Below are positions 37,001-48,927 of a DNA stretch of 64,000 bases, in pieces. Both the position numbers and the translations under genes were made by a program. Source of the DNA: Temnothorax longispinosus (Eukaryota; Arthropoda; Insecta; Hymenoptera; Formicidae); NCBI RefSeq assembly GCF_030848805.1, contig NC_092366.1, positions 7,121,224-7,185,223 of the forward strand, in the 5' to 3' direction. The number at the start of each line of letters is the position of its first letter. The stretch's first letter is position 1. Under the pieces are notes generated by a model. That model had not been told where the DNA came from, ran no database searches, and worked only from the letters and a program-made list of their open reading frames with translations.

Positions 37001-40000
37001 CTCTATCACGGTTTCAATCACATATTTTCGTATTTGTCGATTAGATGAAGTGAGAAAAAAACATTGCTTTTTGTACATTAGATTTCGAAGAATCCGATGC
37101 AACCATAAAATATATAGGTTACCGGAGATTTCGCTGCTAATTTTTTAGTTTATTTTAGTGAAAATGCGGTAATCGAGCAGACATTTTTTGGTCGAGGTGA
37201 GGTTGGGAAGACTTGGCAACGCCGCTGGCTAATCACTGTAGTTGCAGGTTATGGGGCTCGTCTTTCTTAGCCGAATTGGATAGTGATTGACACCCCTGTC
37301 ATGCGTTTTGAAACCCTTTCTGAGTAATTGTCAAAATTCAATCGAAAAGGAGATGTAACCTCACTTGTAACCTTTCTCGACGACTCGCATGATCAGCTGA
37401 TCAAAACGGAGTCAAATGAGAAAAATCACATAATTTGGAAAAAGTAACATACTTTGTCACGTATGAAATTTTACACCATAATTCATAAAATTATTTTTCC
37501 CTTAGCAAAAATTGCCTGAAATATATTTCTGAACGTGAAAACCTACAAACAGTCACATGACTAGCACGTAGCGAGACGCCTACCTTAAATCGACGCTATT
37601 TACGTTTAATTATTAAAGCAAGTTCGTCTATTTATGTTTGTTTGTGTTCTCTGTTTGATCTGGACTCTATGCCTTTACGACACAGACATCCATGTGTGTA
37701 CGTTGGTGAAATCATCTAAAACTTGTTTGTTTTGTGTACGAAAATATATTCGGTCGTCAGAAACGGATCTCTTTGTTGTTATCAATAGAGCATTACGTTC
37801 ACCGCGACCAGCGAGAATCACCTCGAAGCAGAGAGCGAGATTCCCACTCTAGAACGACATTCTCCGACTTGTTCAGCTCCGGCAATGAATGTAGCGGGCA
37901 CACGTGGACACTGAAACATGATTTTCTGCGCGGTCATTAAGCTGTGCCGCACCGCGCCGCGGCCGGTCGCTGACTTTCCGGCGGTCGCGCTTAATTAATA
38001 AATCTCACCGCTTTATAAATATCAACCGGATCCGCGGATATTTTGGTCCCGGGGGTGAATGTCGGGTCAATGTTTCCGACGATTCACGCGCTCGCGCGGG
38101 GGCGAATTCCCGGAAATGATCTATACGTGATTGATCGTATTGGGAGGAAGCGCTAATTGCCGAAGATGGGAAGTCTTGATGAAAGAAGTTAAATGGAAGT
38201 GACTGCGCATAAGAACAATTCACTCAAACTTCTTCCGCTGGCCTTGATCTCATTGAACACAATATTACGCTCGAATTTGGCCAAATAGGCTGGTAACGTA
38301 GCGGTTTGGTATCAGGAAGTTTAAAGAAGAAGAAGAAGAAGAAGCTATGACAGGCTGATGAAAGGAAGCGCATTTCGCACGCGAGAGTTGGGTGGGAATT
38401 TTTCACCTCGACCGTTACGGGATTTTCTAATAATGGATTACTATTGTAAATCTTAAAGATAATTATTGTAGCGGTCGATATAAAGAATACGGAGCAAACA
38501 AACGGTCGCGGCGTTTGTTACAATCTGCTTTCGTGCGAAAGATTGCCATTATGTAAAAGTAGACGGAATGTATAATTCTGTGCTCATCGTCGTGCCGCGC
38601 TCAACAATGCCACTTAACAGTTAGCACGCGCGAAAATGCATATGTATGTCTTGTTTCTTTGTTTTTGCAAAGAAGAAAATTAGAGTTCTTAGGCATTCAA
38701 TTTGTTATGACGTCAGGTGAAAATTCCTTAACGACTTGTAGCATTTTATAATGCAATTTTTCAACCGTTTTTCCGAAATTGGCGTAACTAATTTTTACGC
38801 CGACCCTAAAAATACCTCATTTTTCCTGATGGAAAGATACTCGACTGGCAATATTTGATTATAAAATTGTTATAAATTTATTACCTCTAATAATATTCAT
38901 TACGAATTAATCACGGAAAATACGTGAATTCACGTAACGTTACATTACTAGATTACTACGTTACTGTACTCTTCCTCCGTCATCTCGATGAAAGAGAAAA
39001 GTCTCCGTTTGTCTGCTCGACTGGTATATAACGGGTAAAAGTTGCAGCCGTTGGCGCGTGATTTGTCACTCTCGGTGCTCCGGAATGACTCGCTTCTATC
39101 GGCACTCAACAAAACCCCGTTGATCTCGCGCATTAACGCGGGAAGACGCCTTGCTTTGGTTCGGCACGTTCATTCATGACCGGTGAGAGATGCACAAACG
39201 CGACGACAACGACAGCACAACGAGGGACCGACAAAAGCGTCCGCATCTATTCAACTCGGGCTCGTATAATTTCGTCGTGCGCGAAAGAAAAGGAGAGAGG
39301 CATGACGAATGACGAATGTGGAGATGCCAACGATACTCGAATCCGAGAAGCCGAGAAATGCCAAATGGAGTCTGTAGGTAAAACGTTGCATCGATAAAAC
39401 GAAAATTTGGTATAGTAATTTCGATAATATAGCCGGATGTTAAATTATTATGTATAATAATAAAGTCGATAATAAAAACAAGAAACGACAAAGTAAGAAG
39501 AGAAATAATAAAGAATGCCGAAAAACGATAGTAAACTGCATAGTTTCCCGTAAAATATACCATTTGGCGCATGTACCTCGGATGTCATCGCAGATTTGAT
39601 ATAATTTCTCTCGTGCATTTGCAGAGCAAAACGAGCGGTAATCGCTGAGCATCCTTTCCATACCAAACCGTGTTTCCGCAAAAAGCTCACGAATCTTCGT
39701 CTGCGTGCCGTTTCTAAATAAGCGTCATCTATAAGGTGCAATGAGGAATTCCCACGCAGCCGTTGCTGCCGCCCTTCGGGGTCAACGATCTCTTTGGATA
39801 CACGAGCGGGTCATGCGAAGCGATTAGAACTACTATTGTTCGAGACTTCTAGTACAGTGGTAATTTATTTCTGGGAGTAAGCTACCGCGCGCGTTTTGCG
39901 ATAAATTACCGGTTCTATAATTAACGTTAGGCGAAGACGATTTCAATTACGCTTGTATTTGATATCTTCTTTTTACAAGGATATTTTACACATACATACA

Positions 40001-43000
40001 TACAAGATATGTGTTTCAGAGAATAACTGAAAAGTAGACGTAATATACTTCAGGTTTATGTAAGAAATTCCTAAACAATTGTCCAGCTGGTTTTTAATAC
40101 AATATTTCCTCTCGCGTATCTGTCACACTTGAAATAATATTGAATTTCTGAAGAATTAAAAAGTCTCTGTCGCAATAAATTTAAGTCATATTCAATTATC
40201 GGCTCTCAGATAATTCATTGAAATCTCGCTCGCGGCATTATCGAGAAAATACATAGTAATCCTAATTCGGTGGATCTAATCTGAGAGAGTTAAAGCCGGC
40301 CTCTTTAAATAATCTTTATCGTTACGCACGCCTGAAGCAGCATTGTAGCCGGCGTTTTATTTATGGAGAACCTAAGATGATTACGACGAGGGCACGCCTA
40401 ACTACAGTGTGGCACCGACGTATGAGAGATTAGTTGCGGCACAAAAACGCCTACTGGTCCCGCGTTTACGTCGGGACCATAAATCCATTTGACACGTCCG
40501 ACTCTCTTTCGATGGAAGTGCGCTTAAACGCGCGGTATATATCTACCTCGCGCGCGACAGAACGCCGATCGCCGAGAACGCCGCGGCTGAAGACAGGAAA
40601 AAAAGCGTGGGTTATCTGTAGAGAGTATGTACCGTTATGCACCGATCGTATCGCTGCACTTTCGCGATTATGCAATATTTGCCGAGGAGCAGAATATTTT
40701 GACTTACGGCCTTTGTGCTCTAAAGGCGAGGTACTCCAAAGGCATTCCCGTTTCGCTCCTCTGACGCTTTTCGCGGACGGGTATCACAACAATTAATTTG
40801 CGCAGCGTTCAATCAATCGCGGGTTTCTTGAAGATTGGAAATACATGTACATATAAGGGCTGACGTGCGTTTTTTAAATAATAATAGTGCAACAATCTTC
40901 GATACGTTACAACTAATTTGTAAAAATAATTTATTTTATTTCCTTGTAAATTTTATAATCTTGAACGTATATTTAATATATCACCTATAAAAAGGTAAAA
41001 AGGATGTATTTCGCGCTAACCCACAAAAGATCAAATCGTTATCCGAACGCATCTCATGCTGCCGGTCCTGAACCGCGCGAAGCGTTTCCGTGAATCATAA
41101 TTGCCGATGAAACGACGACGAAAGCGTGCGCCTTTATAACTCGCCCAATTATCACGGACTCGCGAAACTCATCTTCGCTCTGTGACTTTTGTCTGTTTCA
41201 GGAGTAACAAGTACCTGCAAAAATCGTCCATCAGCCGCGTGTGCGCCGTCGGAGGTTTTTTCATTAGCATCCCTGTCTTCTTAACTGGTAAGAACGAAAC
41301 GCTTCTTCTTAGATATTAATTAAATTTATACGAGTCGCACTTGATCCACGTTTGGAAAGATCCACGTGAGCACCCACGACGAAAACGACTCGAACTCTCG
41401 AAAGTCCGAAAAAGTTATTGTAACGCCTGCGATATTAATCCCACATTGTGATCCACAGGCATGATCCTGTACACGTTCATCCAGTTCCATTCGACACCGG
41501 CGATCGTCACGTCGGTCTTCATCGGGCTCGGCATCGTGTTCTGCGGATGCGCCATGGTCCACAACGTCTTCGTATGGCAGAAAGTGAGTGCGCCTGAAAG
41601 TGCAATCATTTTTACGCCTTCCCATCTTCCGCCCTTCCTCCTCCATCCGCTTTCTTCCCCTTCGTCCGGCGATCTAACGGCGTGCGAACTTTTTCGATCA
41701 TTCACGATATGCGGATCTCCGTCGTAGCCAGTTTGCCTCTTTATTTTCTCGTATTTCACGACCGGCGATGCACCAGTCTGTATCTCCTTCTCTCTCCTCT
41801 CCCTTGGTTCTTCCCTCTCCGCCGGCTCTGCGCCCTTAAATCTCTCCCCGCCGCCCGCCGTCCGGCGTGCCTTATTAGCATATCCCGCAACGGTCGATGT
41901 CATTATCACGCTATTATTTACGTCGGTGATCATTCTACCGTGTAATTCGATTCCAAACTGGATCTGTACGCAGGATGTCGTGTGTGCGTGTAAGCCTGTA
42001 CGCGTGTGTGCGTTAAGCGGACGGTGGGTGCGAACGGACGTGTCCGTCGTCGAGTTTTTGCTCTTCGAAAAAGAGCCGATGGCAGTATAACTACCTAACG
42101 TTCGTGCGATCCTGGGACGATACTCCGTTTCGCATTACGTAATGTAAATGAATTGTGTGATTAAGCGGAAGATTTTGTATAACTGCGTTTGTCGCGGCTC
42201 CCCGTCGCGTTCTCTTCGCGATAAACTTCACATAAATTGCACGACGAAGAGGACTCTTTTTTTATTATATTTCTTCCGTAATCCTTTCAGCGTTGCGACA
42301 AAGATTTTTCTAATATACTCGTCGTCTATTATTTTATCTTATTTTAATTACTTAATAAAATTCGAAAGTGAAACTTGCATTTAAGTAAATAATTTTATGA
42401 AATGACATAAAGCAAAAGTTTCACATGAAATATAATAAAAGCACCCTGGATTACGGAAATGCCGATACTTTTCCAAATCGCATCCTCTTTAATTCTCTCT
42501 CTCTCTCTCCTATCTAAATAAAGTTTACTGAGAGAAAAAAAGCAAATATTTTATAGAATAATTTTCTTTCTTGTACAACTCGTAGGAGAAGACGAATGCG
42601 GTAAAGGCGTTTGCCCGCGAGCAATGCGAGGTCGCGGCGCAGCTGCAGCGTCAACAGCAGCAGTTGCAACTGCAGCACCAGCAGCAGCCGCATCAGCAGG
42701 TACACTCGCAGCATCAACAGCACCAGCATCATCATCAGCAGCAGCATCACCATCATCATCATCAACAGCTGCAACTACGGCCAACGCTGCACATGGGATC
42801 GAAGATCGGCAGCGGCAGTGGCGGCGCGATGGGTCATTCGACCGTCAGTCTGGCCCAACTTGGTCGCGGCCTCCACCATTCTTATCAGCATCATCCGCAC
42901 CAGCATCATTCTCATCAGCAGCGGCACGTGTCCTCCATGTCGCCGCCGTTATTACTGTCGTCGCCGAATGCCGCAGCGCAGCACAATCACCTGACGCATC

Positions 43001-43257
43001 GCGGCGGTATTGCCGCCGCTGCTGTTGCTGCCGCTGCCGCCGCTGTCGCCGTCACCGCCACACCACCAACGACGCCCGGCGATCGGTCGCCGCCGAGTCC
43101 CAACGGTGGCGGCGGCGGCAGCGGCAAGCTCAACAGGTCGCAGCACTTGCCGCGTGAGACCAGCGGCAGCGTGAGCCCCGGCCTGCCGGCGGCCACGCTC
43201 GATCTGAGTAGTGCCGCTACCACCAACAGTCCGCACGAATTGTCGACTCTCGTTTAG
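28075..43257 (+). CDS. Four-membrane-span protein with long His/Gln-rich tails (TMEM221-like?)
   Basis: Four coding exons: 28075-29135, 41202-41287, 41459-41583, 42586-43257. They total 1944 nt (647 residues) with correct phases and GT-AG borders. The first in-frame ATG is at 28075; the longer frame upstream lacks ATG. Residues 1-260 are low complexity (His/Gln/Ser/Asn runs). Membrane spans lie at about 270-292 (SLGLLCLVSLLLALLSVIFL), 316-342 (LALCALALSLNLCCLLVCAI), 361-383 (VCAVGGFFISIPVFLTGMIL) and 393-415 (TSVFIGLGIVFCGCAMVHNV). The C-terminal tail is again Gln/His-, Ala- and Gly/Ser-rich and ends NSPHELSTLV. The four-span core resembles vertebrate TMEM221 in layout, recalled only loosely, so the family is tentative and function unknown. 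The first intron is about 12 kb. Hydrophobicity plus frame-closing splicing make the gene itself secure. Confidence 0.85.
30522..30543. repeat. (TG)n microsatellite
   Basis: About 11 TG dinucleotides in the long intron. Simple repeat with no further signal. Confidence 0.9.
36204..36238 (+). promoter_or_regulatory. Tandem CACGTG E-boxes followed by a TATA box
   Basis: Two canonical CACGTG boxes at 36204-36209 and 36212-36217 are separated by two bases. A TATAAA lies at 36233-36238. The surrounding sequence is CpG-rich. An ATG about 20 bases past the TATA box (36258) opens 80 codons without recognisable domains. This looks like a compact core promoter inside the intron, but there is no transcript evidence. 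Confidence 0.4.
36827..37584. mobile_element. TTAA-flanked short-inverted-repeat element (candidate MITE)
   Basis: A 758-bp segment is bounded by TTAA at 36823-36826 and 37585-37588. Its ends read ggtagtcgtctcg and, on the other strand, ggtaggcgtctcg (12 of 13 match). The symmetry continues outward through gat/atc. No transposase frame lies inside. TTAA duplication is typical of piggyBac-type insertion, so a non-autonomous piggyBac-like element is plausible. The inverted repeat is short, so chance cannot be excluded. Confidence 0.5.
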
Positions 43258-43549
43258 GCATCTTAAGGGAAAAACCGAGGAAAGGATCCGAGGATCTATT
43301 CGGATACGTATTCTTTGAACAACGAAAGAGATTATCTCCCGGATCGTCTTAAGTCGATATTTATGAGAAATAGATCTAAAATTATTTAGAAACAAATTCT
43401 TCAATAGTTATTGTCTAAAAAGAAGGGACCAAAAATTGTTAAGGCTGCTTATCTCACGTTGTTATTACCACGTTGTGTCGTGTTGTGTCGTTATCGGCAT
43501 GTTGTCGCATTATTAACATTATTATCATCATTGCGACATCATCATTTAC
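43258..43549 (+). other. 3' UTR of the membrane-protein gene
   Basis: Sequence between the stop codon and the inverted-repeat element. No AATAAA or ATTAAA was found here by eye. The transcript may therefore end inside the following element. Confidence 0.5.
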
Positions 43550-44170
43550 AAGGGAAGGTTCAAAACTCCATTGATTTCGATGAAATTTGGCAGAACTTAC
43601 AGAGAAAGTTCCCCCGAATGATACTCCTATTTGGGCGCAGACGGTCAACCATTTCCGAGATATTTTAATAATAAATGTAGTAGCGTCTTCAGAGTAGAGT
43701 TTATTAGAACACTTACATACGAGTATTTGTGGCGTAGTGGATATGGGTGGTAACTACTTCATAATTTTTTTCGAGTTTAAACCCCCCAATTAATTAATTT
43801 TTTTATTGTATTATGTTTTATGGTAAAAATAATTATTGTTAATATAAATAAATGTATATAAATTATTTTAATATAAAAAAATTTATATTATATAAGTAAT
43901 ATAAATAGTCATGATATATAAAATAATATAATAGTCATGATACAAGGTCTACGAATTATGAGGCTATTACCATATTCACTACGCCACAAATACTCATGAG
44001 TGTCCTAATAAACTCTAAAGACGCTACTAAATTTATTGTTAAATATCTCGGAAACAATTAACCGTCTGTATCTAAATAGGGGTGTCATTACATTCGGGGA
44101 AATTTTTTCTGTAAATCTTGCCAAGTTTCATCGAAATCGATGAAGTTCAGTTCTGCATTTTCTCTTGTTA
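43550..44170. mobile_element. Diverged long-inverted-repeat element (candidate MITE)
   Basis: The segment at about 43550-43770 is matched by the reverse complement of about 43957-44170 at roughly 80% by eye. Shared landmarks are gatttcgatgaaa(t/c)ttggca, ttccgagatattt, gtagcgtctt and gagtatttgtggcgtagtg. A very AT-rich 190-bp centre separates the arms. No coding frame is present. Divergence of the arms suggests an old insertion. Exact ends and target duplication could not be fixed. Confidence 0.7.
43670..43675 (+). terminator. AATAAA, first polyadenylation signal after the membrane-protein gene
   Basis: This is the first canonical AATAAA on the + strand after the stop at 43257. It lies inside the left arm of the inverted-repeat element. 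Use is inferred, not shown. Confidence 0.4.
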
Positions 44171-44278
44171 GTATTTATCTTTTACTTTACTGATGATACA
44201 ATATTCTTGGATATTGACAAGGGCCGATAAGAAGGAGATCTCACTTTGATAACGATGAATTATCGTGAATCTTTTGCT

Positions 44279-44280
<2 letters not shown>

Positions 44281-44341
<61 letters not shown>

Positions 44342-44371
44342 CGTAAATATTATATATATATATATATATAA
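44281..44371. repeat. (CT)n(AT)n compound microsatellite with AT hairpin
   Basis: About 19 CT units pass into about 11 AT units. A further AT run follows, flanked by cgtaaatatt and its near reverse complement aaatatttacg, so the AT part can fold on itself. Confidence 0.93.
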
Positions 44372-47300
44372 AATATTTACGAACTTTTGATGAATGAAAA
44401 ACACCGTTCGGAGTTTTGCTGCTAAACAATTTACTCCAGATTAAGGAACTAAGAAGAGAATAGTTTTAATAAATTTTTGCGAATATATTTTGTTAACAGC
44501 CTAAGCAAAAGTGTGAAAGGTAATTCAATTAAATTCATTTCTTAATTTAAGATAATAGCTAACAATGCAACACCGCAGCAATGCATTTTTCTTTAATTTA
44601 ATTTTTACCGTCTCATTATTTGACATAATTTTCGTTTTTAATATAACTTTAACGATAGATAATTTGATCGAAATTGCTGTTGCTATAGATACAGGACGCT
44701 CCAGAATAATATTGTTTTAGCCGTTTTTATGACTAATTTAAAGGTGACATTTTAAGACTGTCAAAAAGTGTTCCATTAGAATTTACCGAGCAAAATTTCA
44801 TTAGCGTCTTTCGTTTGTCTATTCTTCATACTACTCCGACAATTAACGGCCTTGAAATTTATACTCTCAAAGCCACTGACCATGTTTATGGCCTGTCATT
44901 AAACCAGTATTACTCGAGTCATAAGGTTTTTTGTTTCTCTCGCCGGGGTACATAGTTCTCTTGTATAATCAGAATTCGAACTGTCTTGATCCTGCTAGTA
45001 TTGTAGCTAACATGATTTAATGATTGGTCGATAGCGCTACTTCTTGTTGGCCTTGATGAGCTACATGTTTTTTGTATATTGCTACCAATTACAATTTCCT
45101 CAGGTGGGTTTCGCTTGCTTGATTTTTTATCGTTCAATGCGTTCGGGGGAACCGTATGCATATAAATACATATATATATACATACTTATTGTACATAATG
45201 TTCTTGGAGAAATTTTACGTCATGTCGTTACAATGTGGGAATTATTTCGATTCCTCGAACGAAACTTGCCGATTTATGCTTTATTTACGACTGGTATATC
45301 CTGCTATCACCAAGAGCAGCAGCAACAGGTTCCTGTTGCGCAACGCCGACAAAAAAATTCCTCGTACCGAATGCGTGCTGCATTTTGCCCTTCGTAAATA
45401 TTCTTTCTGGTTATCATGACACTCTCGGAATATCGGATAACTAAAAAAATTCATGCAGTCTCCGATGAAGAATAAAACAATAATTTTCCTTTTTGCAAAC
45501 AAATTTTAATTTAAAAATATATTTAAGATAATTTTCTATATTAGATATATTATAATTTATGAAAAACTGCATGAAATGTATCTTTACGCTTGCCGAGTCC
45601 CGATCATCCTCGACTACGATTGTTAAAGTGTGCGTACTTTCGAAGCCTCAAGATCTGCGACAAAATGAGAAATTGGCACGAATGTGAATCTTGCCATGTT
45701 TTTACTTTATTATTATTATTATTATTATTATTTGTACTTATTTTGCAGAATCTCTAGTCCTAGATTATTTTTGTTCACATGTGTGCGTGAAAGCATAAGA
45801 TTTTAGAATTCCGATTATTGTATAATTGCGCAGCTAATTAAAATAATTGATAAAATGCTTGAAATTTGTGAACTCGACGCAAATCAGGTTTATCTTTTCC
45901 TAATGATATTTATTGTATGTAGTGTAAAACATTATTAGAAATTAATTAGAATTAAACATTAAAAAAGTCAAAAACTTAGCTACTTGTATGGTTCAATTTT
46001 TTTTATATTTTCAATATATATGATAATATATGAAAATTATGTTTTGTTTATCTTGTTGTCTATTATGCGAATTTCAGTAGATCAACATTGTATAAAAATG
46101 GAGCACTAAATTTCGTTTTAAATTAACACTCGTATGATTGCAGTTAAACACCGCAAATCATAAATCCAATTATTTGTTGTTTATCCACCTGCACGTTCAT
46201 TAATCTACTAAGGCTGCGTTTCGATATTCACACTGCCAGTACTGATCTATCTATAGTTTACGTATACTACAGATTTTCAGTACTGGTAGTGAATATCGAA
46301 ACGCAGCCTCACTAAAAAAGAAAAACATAACACGAGTAAAAAAGAATTATTGAATGAGTTCTTCAAATTTCAAGCCTTTGGATGTGTGTTGTACGATTTA
46401 CAAATCAAATACGCGATTTCGTTTCCTTTATACATCGGTGCGTTTTAATATTTAAAGGTATTAAGCTATGAAGCTGCTTATGAATTTATAATTTAAGCGC
46501 ATTTAGAATTAGATTTATAATTTTATATCGTTACTGCGTGATCATGAAAGATTCACACCTACACACACGTTAAAAGAAATTGTAGCTCCAGTATTTAAAA
46601 ATAATTGTAGAATACAACGTGAACAATTTTTTCTTTGTGTCAAACATTTTTCTCTTCAAAACCATTGAAACAATACTTGGCATCAAACTTTCGCAATTAT
46701 AAAACATCTTCCTGAATATAAAAAATATAAGAGCATTATGAGGGTGCTTATACAACAGTTTTTATAAATTTTAGAAAATTTTATTTTTGATTTGTATCAA
46801 TGTTCATATCCTTGCGATATCTGTATATAATATTCGCGTTATCTAAAGCATTCAGAATCCAACTTCTAATACAATTGAAAAAAAAAGAGAAAGCATAGAG
46901 AATTTATGTCGTTTATGGTGTGTTGCACGGAATAATAATACAAATCATGTGGTAACGACTTATGTAAAGACACTCGATAATCCATGGGTATGACATAACA
47001 TACGTATATTACTACTAATATGGTAAAAGTTCCATATTCGGTTACGTATTCTCTAAAACTGCTGCGTATATTTTTTCTCTGCGTAATCACGATATACAAA
47101 TACGGAATCCATACTTGGATGTCACGAATATGCCAAAAAGAAAAAACGAAAAGCTTAAGATTAGATAAAAGAGATATATATAATGAAGAAATGGAGAATG
47201 TTTTTTTTTTCCTTTAGCTTTCGCATCTTTTTCATCAATTTTATCTTGAAAAACAAAAATTACAAAGAGATATAGTTTTTAGGACTATCTAAAGTAAAGT

Positions 47301-48927
47301 TATTGAAAATAGATTTTTTTTTCTTTATCCGTTATTCCGAGATATCTTTATTGATTTTTTCGTGAATAAACGAATTTCGAGTCCGTAAATTGATATCACC
47401 GAAGATGAGTTATCGGCAAAATAAAGAATGCACGAAAATGGAGCTTTTACAAATGTATTCTGCAATCTTGGAAATTTAGTCACAGTCTTGTCGAACATTT
47501 AAGTGCAAAAATGATTTCAAGTCTTTTATTAATTGTCATACTATATCTAAATTCTTTGTTCGTACATTATTTTATATTTGATTTCATATAAATCATTGAG
47601 TCAATTTATTTAAAGAACATATCAATATTCGCAACTTGTGTCTTTATAAATTGAATTAGAAATTCGAAACAAGAATCTTAATGAACTTTCTCTATTCCGA
47701 TTTAACATTTAAGTGAATCGAGAAACAACTCGATTAAATATATATGTACATAACCCAAGAATGTATATGAGATATATTCTAGAGATGTAATTTAAATGGG
47801 CAGGGTAAGAAACTGAAAATATGTAAATTACATAGTAACATAGATGTATACACTTCACCGCGTTTGTAAGTAGTGTAGTAATAATGCATTTGCATGTAGT
47901 GAAGCATGTAATAACTTAATCATGTGAGTAAGTTATTTGTTGGGTTCATATACATATATAACGCACATAGTACAAAAGTGTTTTAGCTTTATGTACTGAT
48001 AGTTACATAATAACAGTAGATGTATTTGGTATGTAATTAATTAAAAAAAGAAAAAATAAATTATTCTGGATATGTATTGCGAATAAAGCTGTGCGTGGAT
48101 TATTTCAATCATAATATAAATGTGATTTAAGTTTTTCTGACTGATTTAAGAACATTTCCATCAATATTTCATTGAAATAATTATTTATGTATTCATGAAC
48201 GTTGGGTGATAGTAGATTAATATTTCCTACTATAAAGTTCTCATCGGTATGTGCATACATTTTTTATTTACCCTAAAGATGAACATTTTTTATTGGCGAT
48301 TGATATAACCATGAGAATGTAACATGAGAAAGGTTAAAATTATTCGCAAGTGTCTTCTTTTTTATGACCTCTTTCGTGATTAGATTAAAGTATGCTTGTG
48401 CATTTCATTCTTAATATATCAGTATACTCGTAGAGTATTGATGACAAATAAAGATAACGCAAACTCAATAACAATAATATTTTGCAAGTAAAATTTGATA
48501 AAGGGTTTTTGACACTCGGAAATGGATCGGCAGCCAATTTCTAGATTATAATTGGATTAAATAAAATAAAAGTCCCTTTTAAAAAATTAAAAGATTTTAT
48601 TTTTCTTTCATCGTTTATATTCTAATATTTTTTTGTAAAAATGATTCTTTTCTGTACAAAATATTGTCAATATTGTATATATAGGTATATGAATCATGCA
48701 TGTAATATATACAATTGTTTTAAAAAATATTATGTAGTCCATTTAGTCTATTTAAAAAATATTGCATGTAGTCCATTTAAAAGATATTTATAATATTTAG
48801 ATTTGAATATAATTTTAGCTACTATGTACATAATACATTTATATTGGAAAAAAACATTGTGCTAAACATATTGCTATGGAGTCAATTTAAAATTTTCTAA
48901 GCACCGATTGAACACCTTATTGAGTTA
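44372..48927. other. AT-rich intergenic stretch
   Basis: No supported gene. It contains a (TTA)n run at about 45707-45731, a 99-bp hairpin element at 46211-46309, and a small imperfect tandem duplication around atgtagtccattta at about 48730-48782. The 3' UTR of the ferredoxin gene enters from the right on the minus strand. Confidence 0.5.
46211..46309. mobile_element. 99-bp hairpin element (short MITE)
   Basis: The end aggctgcgtttcgatattca and its exact reverse complement form the outer stem. After a small bulge the stem continues with ccagtactga/tcagtactgg. The whole unit therefore folds into one hairpin of about 32 bp with a 30-base loop. A tiny fold-back DNA element is likelier than a microRNA precursor because the outer stem is perfect. 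Confidence 0.7.

Larger units (their letters stand above)
29136..41201 (+). other. 12-kb first coding intron of the membrane-protein gene
   Basis: The donor caccg|gtaagt and the acceptor gtctgtttcag define it. No nested gene is supported. It contains a (TG)n run, a promoter-like E-box/TATA cluster, a TTAA-flanked inverted-repeat element and CpG-rich patches (about 33600-34300, 35050-35650, 36030-36500). Such patches inside a long intron may be enhancers or alternative promoters; that is inference. Confidence 0.75.

Noticed and set aside
42624..43157. 177-codon frame overlapping the last membrane-protein exon
   Set aside because: Shadow frame of a repetitive CAG/CAT-rich exon. The frame continuing from the upstream exons is the one with correct splice phase.
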